In this document: piece by piece, positions 12,944 through 15,151 of the stretch | Numbering within the stretch: position 1 is the stretch's first letter | Layout: every line of letters starts with the position of its first letter | Source: JAFDVL01 sp031398365 | GTDB lineage: Bacteria > Acidobacteriota > Blastocatellia > RBC074 | NCBI GenBank assembly: GCA_031398365.1 | Contig: JANNND010000194.1 | Span: 1-15,151, forward strand | Direction: 5' to 3' | DNA length: 15,151 nt | The notes under the pieces: model-generated | Told to the model about the DNA's origin: nothing | What the model saw: the letters and a program-made list of their open reading frames with translations, nothing else | The model's database searches: none | Position numbers and translations under genes: made by a program

Positions 12944-15151
12944 ATGAAACTGGTTCACCTCGTTTTCCAGCGGCAGGTTTTAGGTAACAAACTTGTCACA
13001 CTGCTGTCAATGTTGCTGATCGTCACCGTCGCATTCGCGCAACGCGGACGCGGCACAATTCTGGGTTCCGTGATGGACGCCAGCGGCGCTGTCATTCCCG
13101 GCGCGGCTGTCACCATCACAAACACTGCCACCAATGTTGCGACCACTGCCGTCACCAATAGTGATGGCAATTTCACGGTGCCGAATTTGCAGGTTGGCGG
13201 CTACACGGTGTCCGTCTCGAAAGATGGTTTCAAGAAAGCGGTACGCAGCGGCTTCACGCTGGAAGTGGATCAACGCGCCGAAATCAACCTGACGCTGGAA
13301 ACCGGCGCGGTCAGCGAAACGATTGAAGTCACCAGTCAGGCTTCGCTGATTGACACCACAACGGCGACCTTCGGCAAAGTGATTGAAAATCGCCGCGTGC
13401 AGGAATTGCCCGTCAATGGCCGCAATGCGTTGTCGCTGGTGCTGCTGGCGCCTGCCGTGCAATCGGGCGTCGGGCCAACGGCTTCGGGCTTTGCAGATCG
13501 CGGCACGCAGGTTTCGATGATTCGCATCAATGGCAGTCCGTTTGCGACGAACAATTTGGTCGTGGATGGTCTGAGCAGCGTCAATGCGTATCTGCCCGAT
13601 GTGAACATCAACCCGAACGTAGATTCAGTGCAGGAATTCAAAGTGCAAACGAACACGATGTCAGCGGAATACGGCTTCACGCTCGGCGGCGTCGTGAACC
13701 TCGTGACCAAATCCGGCACGAACGATTATCACGGCACGTTGTACGAATTCTTCCGCAACAATTCGCTCGACGCGAACACTTGGGCGAACAATCGCGCGGT
13801 TCGTCCCAAACAACCGCTCCGCTACAATCAATACGGCGGTTCGATTGGTGGGCCGGTGCGCTTCCCGAAAAAGATTTTTGGGCCGCTCGGCGGGTTTGAC
13901 GGACGCGACCGCACGTTCTTCTTTTACAACTACGAAGGCTATCAATTCATCACGAACGCATCGGGGTTTTACACGATGCCAACCGAAGCGTTTCGCAATG
14001 GCGATTTCTCGAAATTAGCCGACGCGACGGGCAAGCCGATCATCATTTATGATCCGCTCACGACACGTCAGAACACCGCGCCGGGTGGACAAGGCTTCCT
14101 GCGCGATCCGTTTCCCGGCAACATCATTCCGGCGAACCGACTTGACCCGGTCTCAAAAAATATTCTGCGCTTCTATCCGCTGTCCAATCGCACGGCGGAC
14201 AATGCGTTCACGAATCTGAACAATTACTTCGGCGCAGTCGGCAACAAGCGCACGCTCAGCAATCACACCTCGCGTTTCGATCATCGCGTTTCCGAGCGCA
14301 ATAGCTTCACGGCGCGCTACACCTACTACAAACAATTCACCGATAATGGAACGGCGAATCTGTTTCCCGATCCGGTCGTGCGTCAGCGCACCGATCCGTT
14401 TCGCGGACACAACGTCGTGTTGAGCGATTTGCATAACTTCACGCCGAATCTGATTCACGAAATTCGCTTCGGTGTCGCGCGGCAAATCTTCGATTTCAAA
14501 GTCGCCAGCGCGGGCGGCAATTGGCCGCAACAATTGGGGCTGCCCGCCGTTGTGCCGGGCGATACGTTCCCCGCGATTGGCAATGGCTTGCCCGGTTTCA
14601 ATACTGGCACAGTTGGCAAACGCGGCGGCGCGGTGTGGCAGTTGTTTGATTCGTTGACGTGGTTGCGGGGCAATCATAGTTTGAAGTTCGGCACTGAACT
14701 GCGTCTGACGCAAGCAAACAATTTGCAGAAGAGCGCGCCGTCGGGATCGTTCAACTTCCCGGCATCGCTGACCAATAATGCCGCACCAATTGCCGGCAAT
14801 CAGATCAATACTGGCAGCCAGTTTGCGACATTTTTGCTCGGCGCGGTCGGCAGCGCTTCGGTCACCTCGCACCTCGGCGAATCGCAGGTCGGCAAAGCCT
14901 ACGGGTTTTATGTGAACGACGAATGGAAGATTCGTCGCCGGTTGTCATTGAATCTGGGTTTGCGCTACGACTATCAGCAACAGCCCTACGAACGACGGTG
15001 CGGCACGTCTAGCTTCAATCTCAACGCGATCAATCCGACGAATAACCTGCCAGGCGCGACGCAATACGCTTGCGTAGATTATGGGCGCGCGTTTTCGCAA
15101 GATGACAAAAACGATTTCGCGCCGCGCGTGGGCTTCTCGTGGGATTTGTTT
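12944..15151 (+). CDS. Oar-type TonB-dependent outer-membrane receptor with N-terminal CpD-like domain (3' truncated by window edge)
   Basis: The frame is open from ATG 12944 to the right edge: 736 codons, no stop. A signal peptide (1-32, hydrophobic core TLLSMLLIVTVAFA|Q) leads into a carboxypeptidase-regulatory-like domain (about 36-120: GTILGSVMDASGAVIPGAAV, with SDGNFTVPNLQVGGYTV). SETIEVTS (about 124-131) resembles a TonB box. The plug follows with LPVNGRN (155-161), the VDG motif and NVDSVQEFKVQTNTMSAEYG with a GGVVNLVTKSGTN segment, then beta-barrel strands such as RTFFFYNYEGY, HSLKFGTELRLTQ and YGFYVNDEWKIRRRLSLNLGLRYDY. This architecture is common in Acidobacteriota, often with barrels near 1000 residues or more. 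It would take up a bulky substrate, unidentified, with TonB energy. The upstream GntR regulator may control it. Confidence 0.93.
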   Translation, partial: MKLVHLVFQRQVLGNKLVTLLSMLLIVTVAFAQRGRGTILGSVMDASGAVIPGAAVTITNTATNVATTAVTNSDGNFTVPNLQVGGYTVSVSKDGFKKAVRSGFTLEVDQRAEINLTLETGAVSETIEVTSQASLIDTTTATFGKVIENRRVQELPVNGRNALSLVLLAPAVQSGVGPTASGFADRGTQVSMIRINGSPFATNNLVVDGLSSVNAYLPDVNINPNVDSVQEFKVQTNTMSAEYGFTLGGVVNLVTKSGTNDYHGTLYEFFRNNSLDANTWANNRAVRPKQPLRYNQYGGSIGGPVRFPKKIFGPLGGFDGRDRTFFFYNYEGYQFITNASGFYTMPTEAFRNGDFSKLADATGKPIIIYDPLTTRQNTAPGGQGFLRDPFPGNIIPANRLDPVSKNILRFYPLSNRTADNAFTNLNNYFGAVGNKRTLSNHTSRFDHRVSERNSFTARYTYYKQFTDNGTANLFPDPVVRQRTDPFRGHNVVLSDLHNFTPNLIHEIRFGVARQIFDFKVASAGGNWPQQLGLPAVVPGDTFPAIGNGLPGFNTGTVGKRGGAVWQLFDSLTWLRGNHSLKFGTELRLTQANNLQKSAPSGSFNFPASLTNNAAPIAGNQINTGSQFATFLLGAVGSASVTSHLGESQVGKAYGFYVNDEWKIRRRLSLNLGLRYDYQQQPYERRCGTSSFNLNAINPTNNLPGATQYACVDYGRAFSQDDKNDFAPRVGFSWDLF

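Noticed and set aside
14153..14872. 239-codon minus-strand open frame
   Set aside because: It lies entirely antisense to the TonB receptor, whose protein is clearly recognisable. The antisense translation has no domain and arises from codon bias.

Overview
The window looks like a chromosomal segment of an Acidobacteriota bacterium, probably near Blastocatellia. This is inferred from three things: the many exported proteins built from carboxypeptidase-regulatory-like (CpD-like) beta-sandwich repeats, the large Oar-type TonB-dependent receptor that starts with such a domain, and the moderate GC content. All supported genes are on the + strand.

Region 1 (1-6328) is a tightly overlapping operon of four exported repeat proteins in the order A1-B1-A2-B2. 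A1 is cut by the left window edge. The A and B proteins differ from each other, but A1 matches A2 and B1 matches B2, so a two-gene cassette has been tandemly duplicated. Every junction is a 4-base ATGA stop/start overlap. The A2 signal peptide is split between two reading frames at a run of six T. A secreted coiled-coil protein with a LAS/M15-like metallopeptidase C-terminus (6381-7154) follows on the same strand, then an EamA/DMT transporter (7194-8111).

Region 2 (8187-9330) is a housekeeping locus: secG, a free-standing HNH endonuclease gene, tRNA-Leu(GAG) and a strong intrinsic terminator. The HNH gene sits in a 570-base segment bounded by an 11-base direct repeat, so it looks like an insertion between secG and the tRNA. 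Those two are also neighbours in E. coli (secG-leuU).

Region 3 (9331-12831) starts with about 480 bases without a convincing gene. It contains a 112-base extended hairpin that may be a structured RNA. A CpxR/CpxA-like two-component pair follows, with a 9-base degenerate tandem repeat between the two genes, and then a GntR/FCD regulator preceded by a 14-base tandem repeat and near-palindrome.

Region 4 (12832-15151) holds a long hairpin and the first 736 codons of the TonB-dependent receptor, which runs off the right edge.

A theme across the window is that all five exported proteins with a visible N-terminus have a predicted signal peptidase I site of the form A-x-A|Q, so each mature protein would begin with glutamine. 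The most noteworthy observations are the A-B-A-B cassette with its frameshifted signal peptide, the HNH insertion at secG/tRNA-Leu, the candidate structured RNA at 9569-9680, and the uniform +1 glutamine.
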